Below, one piece after another: positions 47,623 to 58,535 of a DNA stretch of 64,000 bases. Position numbers and translations under genes: made by a program. This DNA comes from Thamnidium elegans (lineage: Eukaryota > Mucoromycota > Mucoromycetes > Mucorales > Mucoraceae), in assembly GCA_025201345.1 (NCBI GenBank), contig JAIXMG010000031.1, forward strand, positions 248,001 through 312,000, written 5' to 3'. The number at the start of each line of letters is the position of its first letter. Positions within the stretch are counted from its first letter, which is position 1. Under the pieces are notes generated by a model. It was not told the DNA's origin. It ran no database searches and saw only the letters and a program-made list of their open reading frames with translations.

Positions 47623-49810
47623 TTAACCTCTGAAATAAGGGGCTGGTTTGCCATTGCCTTTACAAACAGAAAGAGATATAGACAACATGTTAGAGGCATT
47701 TATGTCTCTTTGGCAAAGCGTATTATAGTTTTTACAGACCAACATACTCTGACCTTTGACATTTGAATTTGTCTATTGGAGCTACCAAAAGATCTCTCTT
47801 TTTTAAACATCTCCATAAGATTACAGCAACGCCACATCGAAGACCTTTCAACTTTACCAAGACCTTACCAAACATGCCGTTCCAAAATACTATAAGAGGG
47901 ACCCTATTCTTGTCTTCCTCTTCGAAATTTGCGGACCTCCATTTGTCTTTTCTATATAATCGTAAAGCGTGTTATTACTAGAATTTAAAATTATGGTGCA
48001 AAATACACTTAATTACCTGTTTTTTAATAGGAGATTCCCTTTTCTTAACCTTATTACTATGCCCTCTGTTCTTCTTGCTTCTTTTTTTATATATTGTACT
48101 TTGCTGTGACATCCAATAGCATGTTGATCATATACTCTGGAGCTCTCTGCTTGCCTTGATAAAAATTAAAACAGCTTTTCGCTGTCTGAAATCCATAGAA
48201 TGTAAAAAGAGTATCTAAATGATTCAGCATATAATCTGCATAGATATGAGAACTACTTGTGTCCAAAGATTTTGACGTTGGGATTTCAGATTCAATTGCG
48301 ATGATCCTTTTTTCGTCCCTTTTTCTTTTCTTTCTGTGGTTTGCTTGAAATAACTGTTGAATCTGTTAAATGGTAATATTCTTTTGTACAACAGCGCCTA
48401 ACTAACTTGATGTTGACTGAAATCAAGACCGACGGTGGCAGTAAAAACATACTTTCTTCCTAGATCTAGAAAATGTGGCCTATAAACGCTTTCAACCTCT
48501 TTGAAAGCGAAATATCGTAACTCTAAGTCATAATTCGGTATAGAAATTATATTATCTTGTTTAGGTTCTGTACGTCTGTAGAAAAGAAAGTCCACGCAAA
48601 ATTCATCAGACCTGATAATGTTACCAAAAAGTGTGTTGTTTTCTCCATTTGGTATACGCTGCTCAATTCTATTATTATGATATGGTAAAATTGTTTGTTT
48701 AAATTTGTATATATATATATATATGTATGAATATATTTATCTTTACCTATAATATCAATAATTTAAAGTTGAAAACACGATAAAGCATTTGAAGTTTTTT
48801 CTCATATCCGCTTCGTAAAGTGATTCTGAGAGGAGAGCATAAGACATTGACGCTAATAGTAGCGAGTCTCAAATGAATGGATGGTTTCAGTAAAAGGGTA
48901 TACTGACGTGGGGAGAGGAAAACGACGTACATCATATGCGTAATGGCATGAATTCCTTTCTTTGTATCGATTTAAAATGTATTTGAGACACCCGTAAACC
49001 TTTTCAGGACCTGCAGATAAACTGAGTAGAGTAACCTTTTGAGTAACGCCCTTTTACAGAATCTTCGGACAAGTAACCTTGCTGTGCAGTAATATTATTG
49101 GGTCATTTGGGATTATCCTTGCAAATCGATTGGTAACAATAATCATGAACAATGTTCTTGCTAGTAGTATAATCCATATTTTGTATACACATATTCAAAT
49201 AAATTAGCTCACCATGAAATTGAACTTTTGTTTTTATGAATACTTAGGACAAATGTAATTTGGATGTCGCCTATCCCGTACAAGCTTCAGTTAAGCATTG
49301 TGACGACTCTGGTTTGATTGCTACAGCGTACACGATTGTTCTAGTTATGTTGAGCTTTAAACGAGTCGCATACAGATAGCATGTCAGATAGTAAACTGGC
49401 CCTTTGTGTAACTCGTTTTCCATTAACCATTTGACAGATAGAGTACCAGAATTGTTGTCTAAGTACACAACGAGGTACATCGTTATTTTCCGGCTGATTA
49501 GAACGATGCGCAATGTAGTAATTAACAAATAACTGGGCTCGGAATACTATTTCACTAACATCTCGACTGAATGAAATAATAAATGCCTTTAGACGAGGTA
49601 ATAACCCTTGTTTGACACATTTGTTCAACGAATTTTTATGATACTTTTTACCAAGATTCATGCTGAATATTTCCCTCTTGTTAAGGTTACAATTCTTGCA
49701 TGCGGACCCATGCGCTCGACTTATGTCTCGTTTTTTTTACAGCTAGTACAGACGCTTGTATTACTAGCAGCGCTGAACGAGGATTCCCTGGCTCTCTTTG
49801 CTTTTCTTTT
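47623..49810 (-). pseudogene. Decayed Fanzor (eukaryotic TnpB-like) RNA-guided nuclease gene
   Basis: Reading down the minus strand, consecutive blocks of one protein appear in different frames. An N-terminal Cys motif (C-T-S-C ... C-K-N-C) lies at about 49700-49770. RLKAFIISFSRDVSEIVFRA and RQQFWYSICQMVNGKRVT lie at 49400-49600, and SSQCLTEACTG at about 49275-49310. Further blocks lie at 48750-48935 (ending GYEKKLQMLYRVFNFK). VYRPHFLDLGRKYVFTATVG (Asp codon 48464-48466) is followed after a shift by RRCCTKEYYHL. FYGFQTAKSCFNFYQGKQRA and a basic patch come next. Near the end C-K-N-Y-N-T-L-C-Q-R-D-I-N-A-S (Asp codon 47704-47706) precedes the stop at 47623. D-x-G-R near the middle and R-D-x-N-A at the end, with a Cys motif between, are RuvC-I, zinc and RuvC-III signs of the TnpB/Fanzor superfamily. 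At least five frameshifts and several stops kill it. Confidence 0.65.
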
Positions 49811-50391
49811 CTTCTTCTTTTATGACAACACTCTGTTTTTGTTTTTTACCTGATGTACCGACTTTTAAAACGAGGTTAAAGACTAATTTATGGATATATT
49901 AACTGATTATGAACACACGTACCATCAACTGCTTTTATGGCGGTATGAAGCTTGCACTTATAGTGTGCTTTGTTTTAATGTCCAAACAATAAATAGTCTA
50001 TGCATTTGGATGGAGCTATTATACATATCGTTGGAAAAAGTAGTATTTCTATTCTGTTTGCGTCCGAAACAGCTTGAGTCATACTTTCAATGATAGATTT
50101 GTACACGGCGATAAATATGAAAGTATGAAGGTGAAAGAGAAAGAGAGGAGGGTAGTAAAATAAAATAAAAGAGATTTTGACAACTTTGAAAAGAATCATT
50201 TTACTATTTTTATAAAATAATAGGAAAAGAATTGAAGAGTTCAACTTATTGTTCTTTTCCAAAATAACCTGTTTTATAAGTTATAGTAGATTTTGAGTTC
50301 TGGTCTACTATGAAAAAAAAGGACCTTTTTTATTGGTTGATAACTAAAATCAAGTTTTATTTAATATGAGAAAAAGGGAAAATATAGCTTC
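49811..50391. other. Flank between Fanzor relic and membrane orphan
   Basis: About 580 bp with no gene I can support. It covers the 3' flank of the minus-strand gene ending at 50392. I searched for inverted ends of the Fanzor-bearing element here and at 46.9-47.6 kb and found none by eye. Confidence 0.45.
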
Positions 50392-51035
50392 TTAAAAGCG
50401 AATACGAGTATCATCTTCAGAGATACTTGCAACACAAAACTCATTATCAGATTCGTTAGCAGAAGATTGATTCCATTCGATTTCACTAACAGCGTCCCAA
50501 CTTTCTTCTGAATCAGAGCTACGGTTAATATTGGGAGAAGTAATATTTTCTCCAGAAATTGAGGTTGTAGTAGAAGTGGAAGGTGAAAGAAGACTTGCAG
50601 ATGGATAAAATAACTCTGCGCTGTTATTGATTGAAACTTGAGATTGATTATTTTCCAAATGAATTGTTTCTGTGCTATCACTGTTACTTTCTTCACCTTC
50701 AGCCTCATTATATTTTACACTTGTATGATCACTACTGGAATTATTTTGAAATTGGTCAACAAATGGATCAAAGTTAGCCTTACGACTTTGTTCATCATCC
50801 TCGCTATTACTACTATTACCGCTACTACTACTATTATTATTACTAATTATGGATCTTGAGTTACTCATGGGAATAACTTTGGTTGAATTTCTCATTATAG
50901 TATTTCTGCGGTTTCGAAGATTTTCTTCTTCTTGGTCAAGAAATGCTTGTTCTGCCATTAACCTTCTTTTTCTTTCAGCAATAGAAGACTCTAAATCAGA
51001 TAGTTCATACTGTTCTTGTCCTTCCTCAACAGACT

Positions 51036-51069
<34 letters not shown>

Positions 51070-51404
51070 GAGAATTATTTATCACCCTCCCCACTCCTTT
51101 TTTTTAAAAAACATATATATATATATATTACTTTTTTCTTTTCAGTACTTGAAGTACCAGAAAAAGGTTTTCGTTTTCTAATATTGCTAGTAATTTCTTC
51201 ATTATCATCATCAAAATCAAATTCATTGTTATTGCGACGAAAGCCGCTATATTGTCGTCCGTAGCTACTCTCTTGTTCATAACGGGCACGATGTTTTTGA
51301 TACTGTTCATACATCTTTCGTTCTTGATACTCTTCATATATTTTCCAGCTCACATATACCGCACCAGTAAAAGCAATAGCTGCAACAACTGCTGGGTGTA
51401 GCAT
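50392..51404 (-). CDS. Ser/Asn-rich protein with N-terminal membrane anchor
   Basis: Two exons (51404-51132, 51033-50392) give 304 residues. The N-terminus MLHPAVVAAIAFTGAVYVSW is a single hydrophobic segment followed by a charged helix (KIYEEYQERKMYEQYQKHRARYEQ), so it is probably a signal-anchored protein of mitochondria or the endoplasmic reticulum. The middle is acidic. Exon 2 begins SVEEGQEQYELSDLESS with a helical ERKRRLMAEQAFLDQEEE segment and then becomes Ser/Asn-rich. It ends with an acidic W-containing block (SDSEESWDAVSEIEW ... ISEDDTRIRF) that looks conserved. I do not recognise the family. The 98 bp intron carries an ATT microsatellite. Confidence 0.65.
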
Positions 51405-51420
51405 CGTTTTTTTTTCTTCT

Positions 51421-51590
51421 CTAAAGGAAGAAAGAAAAAAAAAAGAAAGAAAGAAAGAAAAAAAGAAAGAAAAAAAAGAAAGAAAAAGAAAGAAAAAGAA
51501 AGAAAAAAAAAGAAAAAAAAAGAAAAAAGATGAAAGGAACAAGAATGTGCCCCCCCCCCCTCGCTCTCTCTCTCTCTCTCTCTCTATATT
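51421..51590. repeat. GAAA/GA microsatellite cluster
   Basis: Interrupted GAAA units (about 51426-51530) are followed by a C10 run and a CT repeat (about 51550-51586). They lie just upstream of the membrane-anchored gene (minus strand) and so form part of its promoter or leader. Length variation between strains is likely. Confidence 0.85.
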
Positions 51591-51714
51591 CTATTATTTA
51601 TATATCTGCTAATACCAATTAAGGATTTAGTAAATTTGCATACTTTTTTTACTTACCTGTAAAAATCTAAATCTACCCTTGAGAATGGAAACTGTGTCCA
51701 CTACGGCGATGTAA

Positions 51715-52025
51715 AGAATAGGGCATTACAAACAATGGAGGACATTACCAACAAGTGACGACATTAATAGCGAAGAAATACATTTCCATCAAGTGAGGAT
51801 ACTTATCAAACAAGAAAAGACTTATCAAGGATCAGTCCTTAGTTCAAATATACCATAATATAACCCAACTGCAGTAGGAGAAGCATAATGGTAGAAGAAA
51901 GTCAACCAATAGAAAATAGCCATTTAATACGGAAGTACGACACATAAATAACCATAGGTATAAGAAGAGAAACCATCGTACGACCTACTTCGTATGTGTT
52001 AGTGTAAAGACCATTGGTTAAGGCA
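51715..52025 (+). repeat. Diverged dispersed repeat, copy B
   Basis: This shares four ordered blocks with 16.9-17.2 kb: ACAATGGAGGACATTACC (51732), AAGAAAAGACTTATC (51812), AGCCATTTAATACGGAAG (51918) and TTAGTGTAAAGACC (about 51999). The first third contains degenerate short units (GAGGACATTACCAACAA-like, ACTTATCAAACAAG-like). It has no coding potential. The type of element is unknown. Confidence 0.65.
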
Positions 52026-54559
52026 TAACGCGTTATATATTCTTACCATGTATAATTATACATAATAATACATAAAGAAAAAAAAAAGGGTTAGGAGGGG
52101 ACAACATTTTATCATCATTATTGTTAGTCTCCTTGTATCATCAGACCCAGAGAAGGCTTAACAGGAATATCTCAACAGTGTCTAGTTTTCACCCCAGATC
52201 AGAAAAATTACTAAAAAATAACACCCAAATATGGATTAGCTTCGCGGAAGTCAAATATTTTGCGGGGTGGGAAAAGGTCACAAACAATGCTAAAAAGAGA
52301 AATAAAAATCCAGTACAGGGATGCTTCAGGCTTCACTGATAATTTCAGATGTTAACCGCTGAAGAACTGTAAAAGCAAAGGATCAGGAAACAGGTGAATG
52401 AGTGGCTATTAAACTGATTCATAATAATGAAACCGTGTCAGTTTCTAATTATTATGCATTTACTAAGTATCAAGTTTCTTATATATATGTTGCTTTTATA
52501 TAAGTATATTTAATGCAAAAATACACGTATAAAAGTTTTTTCGTTTAAAATTTTTTTTTACATTTTTCTCTTCTTTTCTTGTAAATAACTGGCAAGAAGA
52601 AGGATGAAGTAACTATCAGTTTCATACATAAAAAAGATAGCCTTCATACATATAATACTTAATTCTCTGATAATCAAAAAAGAAAGATGTCGTGTATCAC
52701 ATAGAGAAGCTATAACACTTATCCTCTTGGTAAAGTATCTGCTAGTAATGTTTTTATGGTTTTTGGTTCCAGCTGATGTGGTTATATTTTCAAGCTGATG
52801 CTACTCTTTTCCTCATGAAAGGTTTTTATTGATGCCGCAAGAATGTTGTTTATTTTCATTTATCACAAAGGCAAAATAATGATAAATAAATATTGATATA
52901 GTATTTTTGATCAATTTAATTATTATTTACACTGTAGTTACAAAGAATGCTTTATATTGTTACAGGTATGATATCTAAATATGTATGAACGTTATACAAC
53001 TTGAAACTTTGTAAAAAAAAAACCCCCCACCATTTTATCACTCTTAGATGGAGTCTATCCATTGAAACTGTTTCCGGAGTGAGTGTGAGTGTTGTTTGTT
53101 CTGTGATATTCATGCTAATATCAACTTTAAACAACTAACTTAGCTTTTTTGTAGCATTAATGTCCAGGTGTGTATCTTAATTTCCTATAACATAAACGCG
53201 AATCAAAAAAGGAAATTTTTTTAATGAATCTACTTGCACTACATCTAAGCCTTTATTATTGTGTTCTCTGTTAGGCCATTAGTAATAAAGAGTTACAAGT
53301 TATAGATCTAAAATAATTCTAGTATTAAAAGCTCTTACTTTTAACCGCTTTTCGTCAAAATGTTATTCCAAGAAAACAAACATTAATAGTCGCGCTTTTA
53401 ACCAAAGGGAAAAAAACTTGATCACTATATCAAGTACTATGGTATGGTTTTTTAAAAGTAGCAACACGAACTTTTTTAAAGAAAAAAAAAGGCACTGTCT
53501 TTCGGTACCAATAAAATGTGACAAAAGTGATAAAGGAGCTGCGAATTACCGAATATTATAATTGCTACAAAATTATATTATCTACATAATAATGGTTTAT
53601 AAATAAACGTTTAAACCTGTTGTTTTTTTGGGTTGTATATAATTATACATAGAACCCCCGCTTTTTTCTATATCTTCTTGTCCAGACACCAGTCACTTTT
53701 TTTTGTTATCTTTTTTTTTTGTAAGAAAAGGACACTCTTTATTCTATTTGACTATTTTTTCCTCTTTCTTCGCTACTTTATATTAATCTAATGTAAGACT
53801 ATCTGAAGCGTTACAAGTGACAAAAACAAGAAAAAAAGTAAACTAATTTTTTTCTTATTTTTTTTTTGGTTTTGTTCTATATTTCTTGATATAGTATCAT
53901 ACATTTCGATTACCTGCCTTATACATTTCTCACATTTAAAAATTAATCAATAAGGTATAGTTTGATATAAAATAATTTGACGACAACATTTGACATTTTT
54001 CTTCACTCTTCACAACCTGACAGTTAAAGAAGTTCTTATCCTTACTATAATCGGTTAAGCAGGATCGTGTGTCTAATAAAAAAGAAGAAAAAACGCGCCT
54101 TTCTTTTCAAGAAAAAAAAAAACGTTGAACGGCTTAATCCTAACGTGCGAAGAAGCCCTATCCTGATAAAGGTTTCCCTCCTCTCGTGGCTACCGTCGTT
54201 ACCAGAGAAGGATAATTCGGAAAAAAAAAAATGATTGAAAAGGTAAATTTTATAACTAAATTTGTTTTGGCGCAAAAAAAAAAAAAAATAACTTTTTTTT
54301 AAAAAAAAAAAGATAGATTGAAACTGATCGCTTTTTCTTTCTTTTTTTGTCCTCCTCTTCTTTGCCTCCTTTTTCTGTGAGCGACGTCCCGAAAAGAGAT
54401 ATCATAATATAGTTGCAAGCGATAACGGGGTATGTAACATCTTTCTATAAACAACCTAATTATACTGACCTTGTATTTTTTTATTTATTTTTGTTCTTAT
54501 TTGTTCTATTTACAACATTCTTATTCTAGATATCCTCTCCGCTCGTCGCCCTGAAGCAA

Positions 54560-54593
<34 letters not shown>

Positions 54594-54606
54594 ATGTTAT
54601 TTTCTC

Positions 54607-54641
<35 letters not shown>

Positions 54642-55249
54642 TTGATTCTCTATTTTTAAAGAGGATGTTTTTTTATGTTTTTTTTTCTTCCCTTTTTGGT
54701 CTGGGATTTGTGGAAGACCATGGTGTGGAAAAGCCCTGGATATATTGTCGTCCTGGGCTGTCGGTCCGCTGGGACATGTTTTGATGGCGGTGGTGGTGAT
54801 GGTGGCGGGAGGCTACTCTGGTGAGACTGGAGAGGATGAGCCTCTCATTTTGATGTTGCTGGTGGGGATCTCGTTTTCCGTTTCCGAGGAAGGAAAAAAC
54901 AGATAGTCTCGTTTTGGGAGAGGTTATAAAACATTGGTGTTCGGGCCGTGTGGTCCAATCCTTTCTTTTTTTCTTGTGCCGGTGGTCGAGAAGCCGGGGC
55001 GTTTGGGTTGAAAAGACAAGGGAAGGGAGGTTTTATGCTTATCGAAGTTAATACCTTATCCCCCAACGTTGCCTTCTCTTCTCGCCACACTCTAAAAGTG
55101 TGGCGTCGGAGAAGGAGTAGGAATAGGTATGGCTTCATGGTCGACGAAGGAGTGGAACCATAAAACATTGGGTTCCGTTTCTAGTGACTTTTCAAAAATT
55201 GGTGTTTCTTTAAAAAATATTAAATATTAAATAAACCCTGTCTTTCTTT
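52026..55249. other. Gene-free region upstream of (3' to) lysyl-tRNA synthetase
   Basis: 3.2 kb with no supported gene. It contains long homopolymers (A33 near 54559, T runs near 54630), AT repeats, and a GC-richer block at about 54690-55170. That block holds a hairpin (listed separately) and two similar words (TAAAACATTGG, 54928 and 55161). Short ORFs here lack splice signals and motifs. Confidence 0.55.
55083..55105. other. Perfect 9 bp hairpin
   Basis: CGCCACACT and AGTGTGGCG are exact inverse complements separated by five bases. It lies about 145 bp beyond the stop of the lysyl-tRNA synthetase gene, inside a GC-rich block. It could be a structured 3' RNA element or the end of an old element; neither is proven. 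Confidence 0.6.
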
Positions 55250-57048
55250 TTATTCTTTTATAACTGGTCTCATGACAGGAAATGCTAAGACTTCACGTAT
55301 ATGAGAGGCACCTGTCAATAATTGAACTATTCTATCGATACCCATTCCCCAACCGGCAGTGGGAGGTAAAGCATATTCTAAGGCATCGCAAAAATCAGTA
55401 TCGGGTATAGGAGCTTCTAAATCACCATCAGTTCTATCTTTCAATTGCAATTTAAATCTTTTACGCTGTTCCTGGGGATCATTTAATTCTTCATACGCGT
55501 TCACGATTTCTTTTCCGCCTACGAATAATTCAAATCTAGCTGCAACGGTTTGACCCTAAAATAGATAAATGTAAATAATAAGGAAAATAAATAAAATACA
55601 ATAATCCTACATTTTGATCGATTGCATCCTTAGCTAATGGACTCAAAGCAAGCGGATGATTATATAAAAATGTCGGTTGAATACATTCAGGTTCAATATA
55701 CTCAGAAATTAATTTATCTAAAATCCTTGACAACGTCAGTGGACCAGAAAGTCGAATGTTACGGGCGGAACATAAGGCGATTAATTGGTCAAGCGCATCT
55801 GTTACAAAAATAACAATAAATAAATAAATAAAAACCTTAAATAGATAAATTACCTTCTTTGTCCAAAAATACAAGTGGCGTATCGAGTTCCTTCACTAAC
55901 CTGTCTACAACGTTAATTCTTTTGAATGGCGTTTGAAAGTCAATAATATCACCAGATTTCGATCTAACAGGATTATCTCCACAAATAGTCTTTGCTAATC
56001 CAGATAATAACAATTCTGTATCACTCATTAAACTTTCCAAGTTACCGTAAGCTTGATAAAATTCGCAAGTAGTAAATTCAGGATTATGGTCTGCGTCAAC
56101 ACCTTCGTTTCTAAATTGCTTTCCGATTTCGTATACTCGATCTAAACCACCAATCACCAATTGCTTTAAATAAAGTTCAGGAGCAATACGAAGTTGCATA
56201 TACATATCCAAGGCGTGCGCCTGTGTCTCAAATGGCCTTGCGTTAGCACCTCCAGCATTTCCTGATAATACGGGCGTTTCTACTTCAAGGAAATCCCGTT
56301 CATCAAGAAACTGACGAATGTATTTAATAATTTTTGTACGCGTTCTCAAGATCATAGCTGATTCTGGATTCACTAATAAATCCAAGTATCTTGCTCTGAA
56401 CCGTTTTTCAGGGTCTTTAATGCCTGTACGTGGGATATCTTGTAAACACGGTGATAAAACTTCCATCTCCTTGGTAACAAATACACTTAATTGCCCATGA
56501 TTTGTTTTACCAGGTATACCTGTAAAAGCTATAATGATTTTTTTAAGCGGTTGTCAAAAATACATACATAATATATAAAATGAGTACCTACACACAATAT
56601 CACCTCTGCATAATTCTCTATTCTTCTCTGAAAATACATCCTTACTACCCCCAAATCTTTTTTGGGAAGCAACTACTTGCATGGTTTCACCATTTTGAAC
56701 TATATCATAAAATACAAGTTTGGCACTTGATTCTCGCTTTGATAAAATTCTGCCTGTCAATGTAATTAAATCATTTTCTGCTTTTTGGCCTTTTTCTAAA
56801 ACATGGTAACGTTGTAAATCTTTTGCTGTAATCCATTTTCCATGGTATTTTGGATCAATGGAAAAACGAGGATAACTGATTACTCTATCTCTACAGAAAG
56901 CTTAAATAAGCTTTGGTTGTCAATACACCAAGGTATATGGTGTTTTTTACTTATTTTTGGAATGTATACCTGTTTGAGAAAAAGTACGTTGTAATGTCCT
57001 TTTGGGAACGACAGAACGTTTAATAAATCCTAACAACATGGTTGACAT
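55250..57048 (-). CDS. MSK1: Lysyl-tRNA synthetase, class II, probably mitochondrial
   Basis: Five exons (57048-56970, 56900-56592, 56528-55854, 55798-55611, 55555-55250) join to 518 residues. The anticodon-binding OB fold lies at about 40-165 ([33 protein letters not shown] across intron 2). Class II motif 1 follows [10 protein letters not shown]. Motif 2 is [20 protein letters not shown]. Motif 3 is [15 protein letters not shown]. Together with [10 protein letters not shown] and RFELFVGG these mark LysRS, which charges tRNA-Lys. The N-terminus ([19 protein letters not shown]) is basic and Ser/Thr-rich with no acids, like a mitochondrial presequence, and the protein lacks the long N-terminal extension of cytosolic fungal LysRS. 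Mitochondrial location is therefore inferred. Confidence 0.9.
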
Positions 57049-57390
57049 TAAGATCGTATGCAAAAAAAGAAAATAACAAAAATAACAAAAAAAGGAGAGC
57101 CCTGATCAAAATAGAAAAATTGTGCCTACCTGACAAGCCTGGGGGGAGCTCCGCTCATTAACTTTTAATTTGATTCGTTCTGATATTTAATATTGGCCAA
57201 TACGATTGCGATTTACTAATTTTTTCACCAATAAAATGGCTAAGTGAGTTCTATCTTTGAAACGCGAAATATGCTTTGGGTGGTACAGGGATGGGTTACT
57301 TTTTTTTATGTTGGTTGAACTACGTAAAGTAAAAATGACATGTAGGGATAACATTTACCTTAAGCCTAATTATTTGTCAATGCACCTATC

Positions 57391-57680
57391 TCATAACGTC
57401 TCAGCATACTTAAACCAACCTTGACAATCCTGAACAGTAGCTGATTGACAAGCTGCAGGAAGGCGAGATGGCAGAGTATCTGCTTTATCAAGTGGGTTCC
57501 TTTTGATATTACTCTCTATTTTTGACCAGCACTCTTCAATAGGGTTCAAAAAAGGAGAGTAAAGGGGGGCGTGAACAAAGGTTTATACCCTCTCTTATTG
57601 ATAGCGTCAACAACAAATGCAGAGTGATGAATTCTGCAATTATCCATTATAACGAGGCTCCTCTGGTTTCTTGTATACTC
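57391..57680 (-). pseudogene. Tc1/mariner-IS630 transposase fragment
   Basis: The minus strand encodes SLVIMDNCRIHHSAFVVDAI, then after a frameshift at a C6/T3 run near 57560, YSPFLNPIEECWSKIESNIK and a terminal helix ending K-Y-A-E-T-L. The D-N-C-R-I-H-H motif carries the second catalytic Asp and N-P-I-E-E-C-W the third acid of DDE transposases. The N-terminal half, including the DNA-binding domain and first Asp, is absent; a T/C-rich run replaces it at 57690. Different in sequence from the fragment at 23 kb, so it derives from another family member. Confidence 0.75.
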
Positions 57681-58157
57681 CTAGTATTCTTTTTTTTTTC
57701 TCTTTTCTTTTCTTTCTCTTTTCCCCTCTTCTCTCATGGGAGGGTTTTTATTCACATTACATCTTCAAAACTGGCTAAGGTAATACGGCACACTTGAGTG
57801 CTACTGGCTCACTGGTCAAAAAAAAAAAAAAAAAAAAAAAAAAATAGAATAAAAACTTTATTTAATCGCATAACGAGGCCCAGCTCAGTGTGAGTTGAAT
57901 TAAAAGTCAGTTTTTTTTTTATATGGATACAATTTTTTTTTTTTTTGCCAAACGACGTTTATTTTTCAAATGAAACATAACTCCTCGGCCGTATCTGGCA
58001 TTAATCCCTTCATTGATTGTTTGTTAAAACCATTTTTCTAATTAGGGCTGTGCTTATACTGTAATATAAATACTTTTACGTTAGGGAGTATTCATGAATC
58101 TAGTATGTATTTGCGTACCTTTTTTGTTACTGTCACGCAATGATTTAAGAGAAAAGG

Positions 58158-58192
<35 letters not shown>

Positions 58193-58535
58193 GTATCGCA
58201 TCGGCGTAAAATAAGATTGTAGTCGGTAGTTAAAGGATCGCCTAATGTTTGTCTGGAAAGATTATAAGAGATAAATAATTTAGAGTAGATAATCTATTTA
58301 ACTAGACGAAGTTATTTCAGATATTTAAAGATGTCGTTTATTCATTGATAATTATATGACCATTTATATGTTTTATAATTCTTCAATGTTAAATATTTGA
58401 CAGAAAATTAGAACACCAATTATCGAATGACGACATACGGATACGGATAAGAAATTTAGAGTCGTAGATAACCAGTTATATTCTTTTCTCTCAGTTCCTT
58501 TCACCAAAGTAATACGGTGTTTTTGTGAGAAATCA
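57681..58535. other. Homopolymer-rich spacer
   Basis: About 850 bp with A runs at about 57820-57844 and 58157-58192 and no coding frame. Words like TAACGAGG occur both in the Tc1 fragment (57648) and at 57871, which may be remains of an element end. Confidence 0.45.

Noticed and set aside
54045..54275. Possible tRNA or small gene near 54.1 kb
   Set aside because: I looked for A and B box words and a cloverleaf and found none; the ORF is Phe/Lys homopolymer-rich.
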